Notes: generated by a model from the letters alone, not told the origin. A stretch of DNA of 48,378 bases from Deltaproteobacteria bacterium (GCA_012728915.1 JAAYEC010000053.1:1-48378), one strand, 5' to 3'; shown: positions 6,847 through 18,855, counted from the stretch's first letter. Program-made: numbers and translations.

Positions 6847-8052
6847 ATGAGCCGTTACGTGATCATGGGCAACGGGGTGGCTGGCAATGCGGCCGCCGAG
6901 ACCATCAGGAAACTCGAACCGGGATCGGAGATTCGCATGTTCAGCCGGGAGGACCACCACTATTATTACCGGCCCGCCCTGCCGGAGTATCTCGCGGGAG
7001 AGAAGACCACCAGGGCCCTGACCCTGCACGACGGCTCCTGGTACGAGAAGAATCGGATCGAGATCCGGCTCACCACGGAAATCGTCGATATCCTGCCCGT
7101 CGAGAAGACGGTTCTTGCCTCCGACGGGAAGACCTACGCCTATGATCGGCTTCTTCTGGCAACGGGCGGCCGCGCCGTGGTCCCGAAAATACCCGGCAAC
7201 GATCTGGAAGGGGTCTTTACCCTCCACACCGTGGCGGACGCCGATGCCATGATCCGGTGGTCCGGGTCCGCGAAGAACCTTGTCGTGATCGGCGGGGGAA
7301 TCCTGGGTATCGAGGCGGGCAACGGGCTTCGCAGGCGGGGGCTGCAGGTGACCGTGGTGGGGCGGAACAAGCGCCTGCTGCCACGGCAGACGGATGCCGC
7401 CTCCGCCGTCTTTTTGAGAAGGCGTCTCGAAGAGATGGGCTTCACGTTCCACCTCGGTGTCGTCCCCCGGGAGATCGCGCGCAGTGACAGACGCCTCGCC
7501 GTCGTCCTGGAGGACGGCAGGGCCTTGGAGACGGACATGGTGCTTCTCTCGGCAGGCGCCGCCCCGGATCTTGCCCTGGCCCGCAGGCTGGGTCTGAAGA
7601 TCGGGAAAGCCGTCGAGGTCGATGACCGGCTCCGGACAAGCGTGGAGGATATTTATGCCGCGGGCGACCTGGTCGAGCACCGGGGCGTCTACTACGGCAT
7701 CTGGCCGCCCGCCATGGCACAGGGCCGCGCCGCGGGGGTCAACATGACGGGTCGGGAGGCGGTCTACCCGGGGACGCTGCAGTCGTACCGGCTCAAGGTC
7801 GCAGGGATCGACCTCTTCTCCATGGGGAACATCGACGCCGACGGCGGAGATCGCTGCACCGTGCGTTCGGACGAGGGCAAAGGCATCTACCGCAAACTCG
7901 TCATCGAGGATCGCTGCGTTGCCGGGGCCATCCTCCTGGGTGACCTGCACGGAGAGAAGGCGATCCAGGCCGCCGTCGAGGGGCGCAAGGCCGTCTCGGC
8001 CGTCAGGGAGACCATGGAGGAGGAAGGCTTCGACCTCTCCGGGTTCGAATGA
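6847..8052 (+). CDS. FAD-dependent pyridine nucleotide-disulfide oxidoreductase (NirB-N/rubredoxin-reductase type)
   Basis: 401 residues. An FAD-binding GNGVAGNAAAETIRK dinucleotide fold is at 8-22, an NAD(P)-binding GGGILGIEAGNGL fold near 150, and the second FAD contact is TSVEDIYAAGDL (~265). YYYRPALPEYLAG near 40 matches the nitrite-reductase/NADH-oxidase branch. No redox-active CxxxxC pair is present, so it should pass electrons from NAD(P)H to a partner such as a rubredoxin or ferredoxin-like protein. A start at 6847 fits AAAGGG upstream and the promoter at 6778-6806; longer in-frame readings upstream run through the divergent gene. Its link to the metal operon is only the shared promoter region. 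Confidence 0.88.
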   Translation: MSRYVIMGNGVAGNAAAETIRKLEPGSEIRMFSREDHHYYYRPALPEYLAGEKTTRALTLHDGSWYEKNRIEIRLTTEIVDILPVEKTVLASDGKTYAYDRLLLATGGRAVVPKIPGNDLEGVFTLHTVADADAMIRWSGSAKNLVVIGGGILGIEAGNGLRRRGLQVTVVGRNKRLLPRQTDAASAVFLRRRLEEMGFTFHLGVVPREIARSDRRLAVVLEDGRALETDMVLLSAGAAPDLALARRLGLKIGKAVEVDDRLRTSVEDIYAAGDLVEHRGVYYGIWPPAMAQGRAAGVNMTGREAVYPGTLQSYRLKVAGIDLFSMGNIDADGGDRCTVRSDEGKGIYRKLVIEDRCVAGAILLGDLHGEKAIQAAVEGRKAVSAVRETMEEEGFDLSGFE

Positions 8053-8103
8053 CCGCTGTGTTCCCCGTGGCATTTTCCCCTGTTTTGAAGTAGAACCGAT
8101 TAC

Positions 8104-8126
8104 CCCCCGGGATTGCCTTCCGGGGG
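8104..8126 (+). terminator. Weak hairpin terminator candidate
   Basis: CCCCCGG (8104-8110) pairs with CCGGGGG (8120-8126) across a 9-base loop and is followed by only TTT. It sits 51 bp after the oxidoreductase stop and 42 bp before moxR, so it may only partly separate the two. Confidence 0.45.
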
Positions 8127-8167
8127 TTTGCATTGCCTCTGGACGAAAACCGCTGACGGAGAAAAAC

Positions 8168-9025
8168 ATGAAGGAACAGGAAAAGAAGCCCCGGGCCTTT
8201 CGGGGCGCATCGAAATACGTCCTGGACGAGGAACTGGCGAAGATTGTCAACATCTCCATTGCCCTGGAGATGCCGCTTCTGCTGAAGGGCGAGCCGGGCA
8301 CGGGCAAGACGATGCTCGCCTACGCCATCGCCGAGAGCCTCGGCATGCCGCTGCTGACCCTCAACGTCAAGTCGAGCATGAAACTCGTCGAGGCCCTCTA
8401 CCAGTACGACACGCTCACGCGTCTCAACGACAGCCGCTTCGGCGACTCGAAGCGCGACGTCAGCGACATCGAGGCCTACATCCGGATGGGCAAGATCGGC
8501 CAGTCCTTCGTTGCCGACGAAAAAACCGTCCTGCTCATCGACGAGATCGACAAGGCCGACGCGGACTTCCAGGACGACATGCTCGACGTGCTCGACCAGA
8601 TGTCCTTCGACATCATCGAGATCGACAAGACGGTGAGGGCGAAGAACCGCCCCGTCGTCATCATCACCTCCAACGCCAAGAAGGACCTTTCGGATCCCTT
8701 CCTGGGGCGCTGCAACTTCCACCACATTGCCTTCCCCGAGCCGGAGATGATGCGCCGGATCGTCGACGTTCACTTTCCGAAGCTCAGCGAGGAGACGGCG
8801 CAGGCCTGCATCCAGGCCTTCTACCGGCTGCGGGACATCGGGGGCGTCGAGAAGAAGCCGGCGACGCGGGAGCTCATCAACTGGATCCGCGCCCTACGGT
8901 CGGACCCCGATTTCAGGCCGGCCCTCCTCCAGCGGGGCGACGTACCCTACCTGGGGGTGCTCTACAAGAAGAGCTCCGATCTGACGCTTGCCGCCAGGGC
9001 CATCGCACGGCTTCGTCGCCAATGA
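8168..9025 (+). CDS. MoxR-family AAA+ ATPase
   Basis: 285 residues. Walker A GEPGTGKTM is at ~39-47, Walker B LLIDEIDKAD near 125 and sensor ITSNAKKDLSDPFLGRC near 163-179, all typical of MoxR chaperone-like ATPases. The ATG at 8168 has GGAG nine bases upstream. MoxR proteins usually act with a von Willebrand A domain partner to mature or load metal enzymes or complexes. The VWA partner is the next gene (82-bp gap). The client complex is not evident here. Confidence 0.92.
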   Translation: MKEQEKKPRAFRGASKYVLDEELAKIVNISIALEMPLLLKGEPGTGKTMLAYAIAESLGMPLLTLNVKSSMKLVEALYQYDTLTRLNDSRFGDSKRDVSDIEAYIRMGKIGQSFVADEKTVLLIDEIDKADADFQDDMLDVLDQMSFDIIEIDKTVRAKNRPVVIITSNAKKDLSDPFLGRCNFHHIAFPEPEMMRRIVDVHFPKLSEETAQACIQAFYRLRDIGGVEKKPATRELINWIRALRSDPDFRPALLQRGDVPYLGVLYKKSSDLTLAARAIARLRRQ

Positions 9026-9069
9026 ATGGTCATGCATGACCGCGGCAGAGCTCGGAAGCTTTCTTTTCC

Positions 9070-9097
9070 TGAAGCCTTAAGCCTTTTGCCTTACGCC
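9070..9097. repeat. Heptamer repeat array, single arm (TTNNGCC x4)
   Basis: Four consecutive 7-mers: tgaagcc, ttaagcc, ttttgcc, ttacgcc. The array is followed by tgttttt and the start codon of the VWA gene 11 bases later, so that gene has no visible ribosome site. The end CGCCTGTTTT is shared with the elements at 34646-34735 and 35266-35345. Confidence 0.75.
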
Positions 9098-9107
9098 TGT
9101 TTTTAAC

Positions 9108-10301
9108 ATGTTCATTCAATTTTTCTACACCCTGCGCGACCGCGGCGTCCCCGTGACGCCCACGTCCTACCTGCGCCTGCAGAAGGCCCTCTCGATGGGG
9201 CTCGTCACTTCACTCGAGGACTTCTACACCGTCGCACGGGCCCTGCTGGTGAAGAGCGAGCGCCATTTCGATCTCTATGACCAGGTCTTCCTCCACCACT
9301 TCCGGGGGGTGGAGCTGAAGGACCCCGAGACCCACGAGCTGACCGACATCGCGAAGGCCCTGCTCGAGGAGTGGCTCAAAGACCCGGCAGGGGTGGCCGC
9401 CGCCTTCGGGGTGGACGAAAAGAAACTTAAGAAGATGACCCCCGAGGAGCTCATCCAGTACTTCCTCGATCGCCTGAAGGAGCAGACCGAGGCCCACCAC
9501 GGGGGAAACCGCTGGATCGGCACCCGCGGCACCTCGCCCGTGGGCCACTCGGGATATCACCCGGAGGGGATGCGCGTGGGCGGCGTTTCACGCAACCGGT
9601 CGGCCGTCAAGGTGGCCATGGACCGGCGCTGGCGGGATTACTCCCAGGACGGGCCCCTCACGCAGGCCCAACTGGGGGAGGCCCTCAAGAGGCTTCGGCG
9701 GATGGTGCCGGCAGGCCCGAAGGACCTCGTCAACGTGGACAAGACGATCCGCGAGACCCTGCGCAACGCGGGCGAGATCGAGATCGTCTTCGACCGCAGG
9801 CTCACGGACCGCCTCAAGGTCATTCTCATGATCGACAACGGCGGCTGGTCCATGGAACCCTACGTGGAGATCGTCCAGACCCTCTTCAGCTACGCCCGCT
9901 CCCAGTTCAAGGACCTCCGGACCTACTATTTTCACAACACGGTCTACGATGTCGTCTGGCAGGATGCCCAGCGATACTACCGTCCCGAGCGACTCGACGA
10001 CTTTGCCCTGCGCGACCCCGAAACGAGGCTCATCCTCCTGGGCGACGCCAGCATGTCTCCCTACGAGCTCATGTACGCCGGCGGCGCCATCGACTACACG
10101 CAGCGCAGCACCCGTCCGAGCATCGACCGGCTCAAGTTCCTCGCGGGGCTTTTCCGCCATGCCGTCTGGCTCAACCCCGCGTCGCTGTGGGAGTGGGATC
10201 GCGTGCGCACCATCGGCATCGTCCGCCAGATCTTTCCCATGTACGAGCTGACGCTGGACGGCCTGGAGGCGGCGGTCAGGCGCCTCGTGGCGAAAAATTA
10301 G
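9108..10301 (+). CDS. VWA-domain protein, CoxE-like partner of MoxR
   Basis: 397 residues. The N-terminal half is helical and charged. The C-terminal ~180 residues form a von Willebrand A-like fold starting at LKVILMIDNGGWSMEPYVEI. The MIDAS metal motif (normally DxSxS) reads D-N-G-G-W-S, so it is degenerate. LILLGDASM near residue 310 follows the usual fold order. Known CoxE-type proteins work with MoxR ATPases in metal-enzyme assembly. The gene lies just downstream of moxR. No Shine-Dalgarno sequence precedes the ATG at 9108 because a heptamer repeat occupies that place, so translation may depend on coupling or on a later start. Confidence 0.88.
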   Translation: MFIQFFYTLRDRGVPVTPTSYLRLQKALSMGLVTSLEDFYTVARALLVKSERHFDLYDQVFLHHFRGVELKDPETHELTDIAKALLEEWLKDPAGVAAAFGVDEKKLKKMTPEELIQYFLDRLKEQTEAHHGGNRWIGTRGTSPVGHSGYHPEGMRVGGVSRNRSAVKVAMDRRWRDYSQDGPLTQAQLGEALKRLRRMVPAGPKDLVNVDKTIRETLRNAGEIEIVFDRRLTDRLKVILMIDNGGWSMEPYVEIVQTLFSYARSQFKDLRTYYFHNTVYDVVWQDAQRYYRPERLDDFALRDPETRLILLGDASMSPYELMYAGGAIDYTQRSTRPSIDRLKFLAGLFRHAVWLNPASLWEWDRVRTIGIVRQIFPMYELTLDGLEAAVRRLVAKN

Positions 10302-10344
10302 GGTGCCGGGTCCGGGTACGGAGCGGCACGGCAACGAAAAAACG

Positions 10345-10520
10345 CCCTCTCCCTCCCCCTTTGGAGACGGTGTCACCATGTCATTGCGAAGGAGCGAAGC
10401 GACTGAAGCAATCTCGGATGGTATCGAAACGATTGAGACTGCCGCGCTCCCTTCGGTCGCTCGCAATGACGAGAGCCGATGATGACACAGTCTCTTGAAA
10501 AAGGGGGAAAGAGGGGGATT
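10345..10520. repeat. Nested palindromic intergenic element (MITE/REP-like)
   Basis: The core is bounded by gtcattgcga (10380-10389) and its exact reverse complement tcgcaatgac (10461-10470), with further imperfect pairing inside (gcgaagcgactgaag against the cttcggtcgc side). An outer imperfect inverted repeat (tccccctttggagacggtgtc on the left, gacacagtctcttgaaaaag on the right) flanks it. It separates two convergent genes. The core motif resembles palindromic repeats common in Desulfobacterota genomes. It could act as a two-way terminator. Confidence 0.7.
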
Positions 10521-10554
10521 GTCTGTCTTGCGGCTCTTTCTTCCCGCTTCATCA

Positions 10555-10586
10555 ATCAACCCATCAACGGATCAACGGATCAACAG
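10555..10586. repeat. Octamer tandem repeat (ATCAACGG x4) overlapping a stop codon
   Basis: Four 8-mers on the plus strand: atcaaccc, atcaacgg, atcaacgg, atcaacag. On the minus strand the unit is TTGATCCG. The stop TGA of the DUF6178 gene (10572-10574) lies inside a unit, so the last codons of that protein are encoded by the repeat. Confidence 0.7.
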
Positions 10587-12275
10587 GAAGGGGTTGTGCT
10601 TCATGTCCGTGTCGGCGGGGGGGACCTCCTCGTATTCGGAACGGAACTCGTCCCAGATACTCGCCAGCTCCTCCCGAAGGGTGGCGCGCAAGTCACCCGG
10701 CAATCCTTCCGCAAAGGCAAGCATCTCCTCGACGAAGACGTCCTCGAAGCGGGCCATCCGGTAAGGCGGCGTCGTCTCACCCTCGCGCAGGGATGCGAAA
10801 AGGGATCGAGCCTCGTCGGGCCTGATGGCCTCGAAGCCGGGTTCGAGCCCGAGGTGCATACGGGCCCAGAAGGTGAGGAGCAGGTGAAAGCAGGTCAGGT
10901 CGTCGCGGCCGGCCGATTCGCGGTCGATGGCGGTTTTCTTCGTCAGGGCGTCCATGAATCCATCCAGCGCGATCAGCTTCATCAGGGCCATGCCGGCCGC
11001 CGAGAGGTCCTCACCCCCGGCGAAATCCCGGTACGCCTCCCCCTCCTCGAGGCCCGTGTACAGCAGGGGCTTTTTCAGGAGCAGACCCGAAATAAGAAGG
11101 CTGCGCTCATCGCCCCAGAAGCCGTTCTCGAACCCCGCCTTCCGGAACCAGGCAATTTTCAGCCAGTTCTCGGCCACCCGCTTCAATCTGAGCACAAACC
11201 CGAACCCCACGCGGAAGATCGCTTCCAGGGGGTTCTTCTCCAGCAGCTCCCGCGCGCCGTCCCGATCCTTGCCTGTCATTTCCTCCAGCGCGATGTTGAT
11301 GTAGCCGGCGGCCCTGCGGGCCATTCCGACAAGGCTATCCAGTTCCATCCGGGAGAGCCCCTGGACGGATGCCACCTGGTTGGCAAGCCCCGCAAATTCC
11401 AGGCGGATTCGGTCTAGAACCAGGGGATCCGTGATCCGGGAAAGCGCCCCCCGAAGCGCTCCCGCATTCCCTGCCTCGTGAAGCGGAAGGAAGGGAACGA
11501 GGGCCTCCGGCTCGCCCGCGGCGGACACATCAACGGTATCCGGCCTCCCCCCACGCTTCAATTGATCGGGAGAGAGGGGGGAATAGATGGAAAGGGCCTC
11601 CTCGAAAGGAAGGAATCCGTACTCAGCCAGACGCACGGTGCGCATCCGGTACATCCCCTCCTCCATCTCCGAGGGGACCGTGCTGGCAAGACCGGATATC
11701 AGCGTCTGATAAGCGGCCTGGCTCGCCGCGGCGATGGCCCCCGTCAACACCCGGAGGAAAGGCTCGGCCTCCGCATCACGGGACTGAAGGTACAGAACCC
11801 CGTCATGGGTGAAGAATCCCTCGGGGATCTCGAACTCCTTGTTGTCTTCCTCCCGGACCAGGACCTCGAGGCCCGTCTGGAAGACACGATAGAGCAGGGC
11901 GCTTCCCTCGTCGAGCAGCCATTCGACCGTCCTGGGCCGGTTCGCCTCGAAGAGCCGCCGGAGCCAGGCCAGGGCCTCGGCGGGGTTGATCTCGTCGCGG
12001 TCCCAGATCTCCAGGTCCAGCAGGTACTGCCACTGGTCCGGCGTGGCCAGCTCCAGGACCGGCAGGCAGTCGTCGTCGCCGATTTTCTTGACGAGCCAGA
12101 AGAAATCGCCGGCCGGCAATGCCTCGACGACCTTGCGGGGATCCGGCTCGCCGAGGATGCGCTCCAGGATCTCCCTTCCGCCGAGATGGTTGAACTCCCG
12201 CAGCAGGGTCTCCCCGAGCGAGGCGGGCATCATGATGGCGTTGTCCCTGGACGGGGATTTCGATGAGAAGGTCAT
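10572..12275 (-). CDS. DUF6178 family protein
   Basis: 567 residues, no signal peptide. The N-terminal region (REFNHLGGREILERILGEPD, EALPAGDFFWLVKKIGDDDC, ATPDQWQYLLDLEIWDRDEI) is characteristic of DUF6178, a family of unknown function found mainly in Desulfobacterota. The rest is a mostly helical, acidic, leucine-rich protein. The start at 12275 has AGGAGG about 15 bases upstream; an ATG pair at 12233/12230 is an alternative. It follows groEL in the same direction with a strong hairpin between, so it may be transcribed by readthrough or from its own promoter. The C-terminus runs into an octamer repeat. Confidence 0.85.
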   Translation of the reverse strand: MTFSSKSPSRDNAIMMPASLGETLLREFNHLGGREILERILGEPDPRKVVEALPAGDFFWLVKKIGDDDCLPVLELATPDQWQYLLDLEIWDRDEINPAEALAWLRRLFEANRPRTVEWLLDEGSALLYRVFQTGLEVLVREEDNKEFEIPEGFFTHDGVLYLQSRDAEAEPFLRVLTGAIAAASQAAYQTLISGLASTVPSEMEEGMYRMRTVRLAEYGFLPFEEALSIYSPLSPDQLKRGGRPDTVDVSAAGEPEALVPFLPLHEAGNAGALRGALSRITDPLVLDRIRLEFAGLANQVASVQGLSRMELDSLVGMARRAAGYINIALEEMTGKDRDGARELLEKNPLEAIFRVGFGFVLRLKRVAENWLKIAWFRKAGFENGFWGDERSLLISGLLLKKPLLYTGLEEGEAYRDFAGGEDLSAAGMALMKLIALDGFMDALTKKTAIDRESAGRDDLTCFHLLLTFWARMHLGLEPGFEAIRPDEARSLFASLREGETTPPYRMARFEDVFVEEMLAFAEGLPGDLRATLREELASIWDEFRSEYEEVPPADTDMKHNPFLLIR

Positions 12276-12327
12276 GGTGCGTCCCGTCGCTCCTCCTGGT
12301 CGGCGTGCGATTCGTTGAGGAAAGAGC

Positions 12328-12355
12328 CCCCGGGGAAGATCGGGCTTCCCCGGGG
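12328..12355 (-). terminator. Terminator hairpin after groEL
   Basis: A perfect 11-bp stem, CCCCGGGGAAG (12328-12338) with CTTCCCCGGGG (12345-12355), has a 6-base loop and lies 40 bp past the groEL stop. On the minus strand only a short CTCTTTCC tract follows, so termination may be partial. Confidence 0.6.
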
Positions 12356-12394
12356 ACAGGAACGCCTCTTGCGGCATATGCGTTTGGGGGCTGC

Positions 12395-14486
<2,092 letters not shown>

Positions 14487-14586
14487 CGAGGGTTGCCCTT
14501 GTCGCCCGAGCCCGGGCGGAGCGGAATGTCCCCGCCTTCGAAACGTAACCTTTTAGTACATCTGTCCCGGAAATCCCAGCAAATTT

Positions 14587-17500
14587 TTATGCCATCCGCT
14601 CGATTTCCCGGATCTTCTCCTGCAGTCTTTTCGGCGAAACAGCGCAGGGGGTCCTGATCCCCTGGGCAAAGAGCGACACCCGGTACTCCTCCACCATCCA
14701 GCGGTATTCGTCGATGGCCCTTGCCCTGGGCCCAGTGGCGGCATCCGCAAGGAGGGACGCCAGTTTCTCTTCATAGGGTCGGATCCCGGCGGCCCGGGCC
14801 CGGTCGCGCTCTAGGTGGACGGATCCCCTGTCGGCGCGGACCTGCAGGGCCTTGAGGTAGCGGGCAAGATGGGGGAGCCGCTCCCGGTCGTACATCTCCA
14901 GGAACGAAACGGGGAGAAGCCGGTCCAGCTCGGAGCGCATCTGCGTGAGGAACCCCAGCACCGTTCGATTCGAGCGGTTGGCCGCCTCGAGTCCGGAGAG
15001 CGCCTGCCGGGTTTCGTGATAGGTGCGCATCACGGGCTCGACTTCACCGAGCAGTTCGCGGGGCGCCTTGAGCAGCAGCGGGCCGAGGGAGCGGGCGTAG
15101 TCTTCGAAGTCCCGGCGAGTGCGGATGTCCTTCTCCAGGAGACGGCGGACAATTCCCCGGTAGAGACTATCCTCCAGCGCCGCGGCCCCTCCGAAGTAGA
15201 CGGACCAGACTCTCATCTCGCCCCGCAGCGCGAGGTAGCGGCGGCACGTGTCCAGGTCTTTCCTGACATGAAGGGTCAGCATGGCCCGGATACCCGCCCG
15301 GTGGGCCTCCCCGGCCTCCCTGCGGCTTCTGAACAGCCTCAGATCGACGGCATCGCCTGCGGCGACGAGGGCCGGGTAGGCGACCCCTTCGAGCGCGTTG
15401 CGCGGATCCAGCCGGATTTCCTCAGGAATTTCGTCAGGCAGCCCGGACTCTTGCCATCCCTTGATTCCCGTGCGCTCCCAGGCTGCCTTTGCCCGGCTGA
15501 AGGCCCGCGATTCCTCCTCTTCCAGGCGGTCCTTTCTCAGGGAATCCAGGTCCCGCGTCGAGCGGATCTCTCTCCCGCCGGGATCCACGACGGCGTAGCG
15601 GAGTCTCAGGTAATCGGGCAGCCCCTCAAGGTCCCACGCCGAGGGGGGCACATCGAGGTGGAACCGGCGCTTCAGGCTCTCCGAAAGCGCGGCGGGAAGG
15701 GACTCTTCCCCCTTTCTGAGATCCCCCAGGAGGATTTCGACGGACTGCGGGACGGGAACGAGGTGTCTCCGGATGTCACGGGGCAGGGCCTTGACGAGAG
15801 CCGCCACCCTTTCTTTGAGAAGTCCCGGCACGGCCCGCTCAAGGGCCCCGGGCTTGAGGCCGGTGAGCGCACTGGCCGGCAGCTTGAGGGTCACCCCGTC
15901 GGCGGCATCGCCCGGGCTGAACCGGTAGCTCAACGGCAGCGTCAGCCGGCCCGAGGGGAGGACATCGGGGAAGAGCGCGAGCTCCCCGGGGTCGGGCGCC
16001 TGCCGGAGCACGTCCTCCTCGGTCATCCGGAGAAACGAGTCGCTTCCCCGGTCGCGGATCAGCCTCTGCAGGGTCCGAACGTCGAAGACGTCCCGGAGGC
16101 GCTCCTCGTAGAAGGCGGCCAGGACATCGTCCGTTGCAAGCAGGGTGCGCCTCCGGAGCCTGTTTTCCATATCCCGCACCCGATCGATGAGATCGCGATT
16201 GTGCGCGAGGAATGCCGGTGGCCTGTCGATCTCTGCCGGCACGAGGGCCTCGCGGATGAACACCTGTGCCGCCTCCCCGGGGTCGATGCGGCCGTAGGAC
16301 ACGCGGCGCGCCTCGACGATGACGAGGCCGTAGAGGCTGACGCGCTCGGTGGCCGTCACCTCGCCGCGCCGGCGGTCCCACCGGGGATTGAAGTACGTGG
16401 GACGGCAGAGGCTGCCGCCGAGGGCCTCGAGCCAGTCCCGGTCGATATTGGCGGCCGTGCGGGCAAAGAGCTGGGTCGTCTCCACGACCTCCGCCGCCAC
16501 GATCCAGTCGCCGCCGCGGTTGTAGAGGCCGGAACCGGGAAAGATCACGACCCGGCGGCCTCCCGTTCCGTTGTAGACGTTCTTTTCCTTTTTCACGGCG
16601 ATGTTCGAGAGGTAGCCGCTCAGCACCGCGCGGTGGATCCGGCCGTACCGGTCCTGGGGGTCGCTGCCGGTTGTCCTTCCCCGTGGCTTTTCCCTTCGCC
16701 CGGCGGTTTCCTCCTCGACGATCTCCCGGATCTGGTTGTGGACGTCGCGCCACTCCCTCATCCGTCGGAAGGAGAGGAAGTGGTCCCTGCAGAACCGCCT
16801 GAGCCGGCCCGGGGACCTTGCGCCCGGCGCATTTTCGATGAAGCGTTCCCAGAGGGTCAGCAGGGTGAGGAAGTCCGACAGGGGGCTCACGAAAGGGGCC
16901 CGGGCGGCGTCGGCCTCCTTCTCCTTTCCGGCAGGCCGCTCCCGTGGGTCCTGGGTGCTTAGCGCCGCGGCAATGACGAGAATCTCGGGAAGGCAGCCTT
17001 CCTTCTCGGCCTCGAGAACCATCCGGGAGATCCGGGGGTCCAGCGGCAGCCGGGCCATCCGGCGTCCCCGATCGGTGAGACGCCAGCGGGCATCCCCGTC
17101 GGCGCCCCCCGCGCGTTCGATGGCGCCGAGTTCCTCGAGGATGTCGTAGCCCCCGCGGATGCTCTTCGGCGCGGGCGGATCCACGAAGGGGAAGGTCGCC
17201 GGGTCTTCGATTTGCAGGGTGAGCATCCGGAGGATGACCTCGGCCAGGTTGGATCGCAGGATCTCGGGAGGCGTGTAGAGGCTTCGGCGCTCGTAGTCCT
17301 CGCGGGAGTAGAGGCGGATGCAGACGCCGTTCTCCACACGGCCGCAACGGCCCGCCCGCTGGTCAGCGCTGCTGCGGGAAATGGGCCGGACGGGCAGCCC
17401 CGAGGTCCTTGTCCGGGGGTTGTAATAGGCGATGCGGGCAAGCCCCGTGTCGACGACGAAGCGGATGCCGGGAATCGTGATGGAGGTCTCGGCGACGTTG

Positions 17501-18546
17501 GTGGCCACGACGATCTTTCGCTCCGGGATGGAGACAAAAATGCGCCTCTGCTCCTGCGAGGGGAGTCTGGCGTACATGGGCAGGATCTTCACCCCCCGGC
17601 GACTGCGCCCCTCGAGCAGGTCGCAGGTCTCCCGGATGTCCTGCTCCGTTGGCATGAAGACCAGGATATCCCCGTCTCCGCCAGCATCGAGGAGGCCGTC
17701 GACAGCCCTCGCGGCGGCCTCGACAGGGGTCAGCTCCTCGGGGTCTTCCCCGGGGGGCTCGTACCGGATCTCCACGGGATACAGGCGCCCCGAGACCTCG
17801 ATGATTGGGGCCCCGCCGAAGGCGGCGGAGAACTTCTCCGTGTCGATCGTGGCGGAGGTGATGACGATCTTGAGGTCCCGGCGTTTCTGCAGGAGGTTAT
17901 TCAGAATCCCCAGCACGAAGTCGATGTTGAGGCTGCGCTCGTGCGCCTCGTCGACGATGATCGTGTCGTACTCGTTGAGAAAGGGGTCGGCCTGGGCCTC
18001 CATGAGGAGAATGCCGTCGGTCATGATCTTGATGAATCCCTCGGGCGACGTGCGGTCCTCGAAGCGGATCTTGTAGCCCACGGAGCGGCCGAGGCCTTCC
18101 CCCATCTCCTCGGCGATGCGCTGGCTCACCGTCACGGCGGCCACTCTCCGCGGCTGCGTGCAGCCGATCCGGCCGTCGAGACCCCGACCCGCCTCCAGGC
18201 ACATCTTGGGGATTTGCGTCGTTTTGCCCGAGCCGGTCTCCCCGGTGATGATGACGACGGGGTTTCTGCGGATGGCCTCGACGATGTCGTGACGCCTGGC
18301 GGCGATGGGCAGGGCGCCGGGGTAGCTTACGCGGGGAAGGCCCGCGCGGCGCCGCTCCTTTCTCGCGGCGGCCGTCTCCAGCCTCTTCTCCAGCCGGGCA
18401 AGAGACACCTCAAGCTCTCCCGGCTTCTTCAGCGACGGGAGCTTCCCCAGTTCCCGGAGCAGGGCGACACGGTCCTTGCGCATGGCGGCGTGGAGTCCTG
18501 CCCGGAGGCTCTTCAGTCTGTCCGAAAGCGACGGCAATCCCCGCAA
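14587..18546 (-). CDS. hrpA: ATP-dependent RNA helicase HrpA
   Basis: 1319 residues, the usual length for HrpA. The DEAH helicase core has Walker [14 protein letters not shown] (~98-110), [12 protein letters not shown] (~198) and SATID (~231). Then come motif VI around RAGRCGR (~398), the helicase-associated and OB regions, and a long C-terminal domain as in E. coli HrpA. It remodels mRNA or rescues stalled ribosomes. The likely start is TTG at 18546 with AAGGGG just upstream and a promoter at 18574-18601; the protein then begins [14 protein letters not shown]. No frameshift is seen along 4 kb. Confidence 0.95.
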   Translation of the reverse strand: MRGLPSLSDRLKSLRAGLHAAMRKDRVALLRELGKLPSLKKPGELEVSLARLEKRLETAAARKERRRAGLPRVSYPGALPIAARRHDIVEAIRRNPVVIITGETGSGKTTQIPKMCLEAGRGLDGRIGCTQPRRVAAVTVSQRIAEEMGEGLGRSVGYKIRFEDRTSPEGFIKIMTDGILLMEAQADPFLNEYDTIIVDEAHERSLNIDFVLGILNNLLQKRRDLKIVITSATIDTEKFSAAFGGAPIIEVSGRLYPVEIRYEPPGEDPEELTPVEAAARAVDGLLDAGGDGDILVFMPTEQDIRETCDLLEGRSRRGVKILPMYARLPSQEQRRIFVSIPERKIVVATNVAETSITIPGIRFVVDTGLARIAYYNPRTRTSGLPVRPISRSSADQRAGRCGRVENGVCIRLYSREDYERRSLYTPPEILRSNLAEVILRMLTLQIEDPATFPFVDPPAPKSIRGGYDILEELGAIERAGGADGDARWRLTDRGRRMARLPLDPRISRMVLEAEKEGCLPEILVIAAALSTQDPRERPAGKEKEADAARAPFVSPLSDFLTLLTLWERFIENAPGARSPGRLRRFCRDHFLSFRRMREWRDVHNQIREIVEEETAGRREKPRGRTTGSDPQDRYGRIHRAVLSGYLSNIAVKKEKNVYNGTGGRRVVIFPGSGLYNRGGDWIVAAEVVETTQLFARTAANIDRDWLEALGGSLCRPTYFNPRWDRRRGEVTATERVSLYGLVIVEARRVSYGRIDPGEAAQVFIREALVPAEIDRPPAFLAHNRDLIDRVRDMENRLRRRTLLATDDVLAAFYEERLRDVFDVRTLQRLIRDRGSDSFLRMTEEDVLRQAPDPGELALFPDVLPSGRLTLPLSYRFSPGDAADGVTLKLPASALTGLKPGALERAVPGLLKERVAALVKALPRDIRRHLVPVPQSVEILLGDLRKGEESLPAALSESLKRRFHLDVPPSAWDLEGLPDYLRLRYAVVDPGGREIRSTRDLDSLRKDRLEEEESRAFSRAKAAWERTGIKGWQESGLPDEIPEEIRLDPRNALEGVAYPALVAAGDAVDLRLFRSRREAGEAHRAGIRAMLTLHVRKDLDTCRRYLALRGEMRVWSVYFGGAAALEDSLYRGIVRRLLEKDIRTRRDFEDYARSLGPLLLKAPRELLGEVEPVMRTYHETRQALSGLEAANRSNRTVLGFLTQMRSELDRLLPVSFLEMYDRERLPHLARYLKALQVRADRGSVHLERDRARAAGIRPYEEKLASLLADAATGPRARAIDEYRWMVEEYRVSLFAQGIRTPCAVSPKRLQEKIREIERMA

Positions 18547-18573
18547 TCCCTTCCCCTTTTTCGCTGAGGTCCT

Positions 18574-18601
18574 CTTATCGGGAAAGCGGGGGTTCTGTCA
18601 A
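18574..18601 (-). promoter_or_regulatory. Sigma-70 promoter of hrpA
   Basis: On the minus strand TTGACA (18596-18601), 16 bp, GATAAG (18574-18579). The predicted leader before the TTG start is only about 20 bases. Confidence 0.55.
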
Positions 18602-18651
18602 CAGCGGCAACGTCGTTGGACGCCCTGTTGGGATTGGACGCCATGTGCTTC

Positions 18652-18717
18652 GGACCTCAGGACGTCAGGAAGAGCGGAAGCGATGTTCCTGACTTCACGG
18701 ACTTCGAGCTTGAAGAA
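18652..18717. repeat. Degenerate octamer element, inverted arms
   Basis: The left arm is four 8-mers ggacctca, ggacgtca, ggaagagc, ggaagcga (18652-18683). The right side (18686-18717) carries roughly complementary cttc/acttc units. GTCAGGAA (18664-18671) and TTCCTGAC (18686-18693) are an exact 8-bp inverted repeat. The element lies in the 309-bp divergent space between hrpA and the Fe-S gene. Confidence 0.5.
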
Positions 18718-18775
18718 TCCCGGAAGGGAAACTGTCGGATTCGGGTCATGCGTGCGACGGGCTGAGGCGACGGGG

Positions 18776-18805
18776 TTGTCAACGGTCTTGGGCTTCTGGT
18801 AAACT
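18776..18805 (+). promoter_or_regulatory. Candidate promoter of the Fe-S protein gene
   Basis: TTGTCA (18776-18781), 18 bp, TAAACT (18800-18805), about 50 bp before the predicted ATG at 18856. Confidence 0.45.
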
Positions 18806-18855
18806 AATACAAGAGATTCGACAGTAAGCCTGGCTTGAAGAACCCGGCCAGTGGG

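Noticed and set aside
15839-17347. A 502-codon open frame in another minus-strand frame inside hrpA
   Set aside because: Its translation is rich in Arg, Pro and Gly with no domain sense. It is a shadow of the helicase gene.
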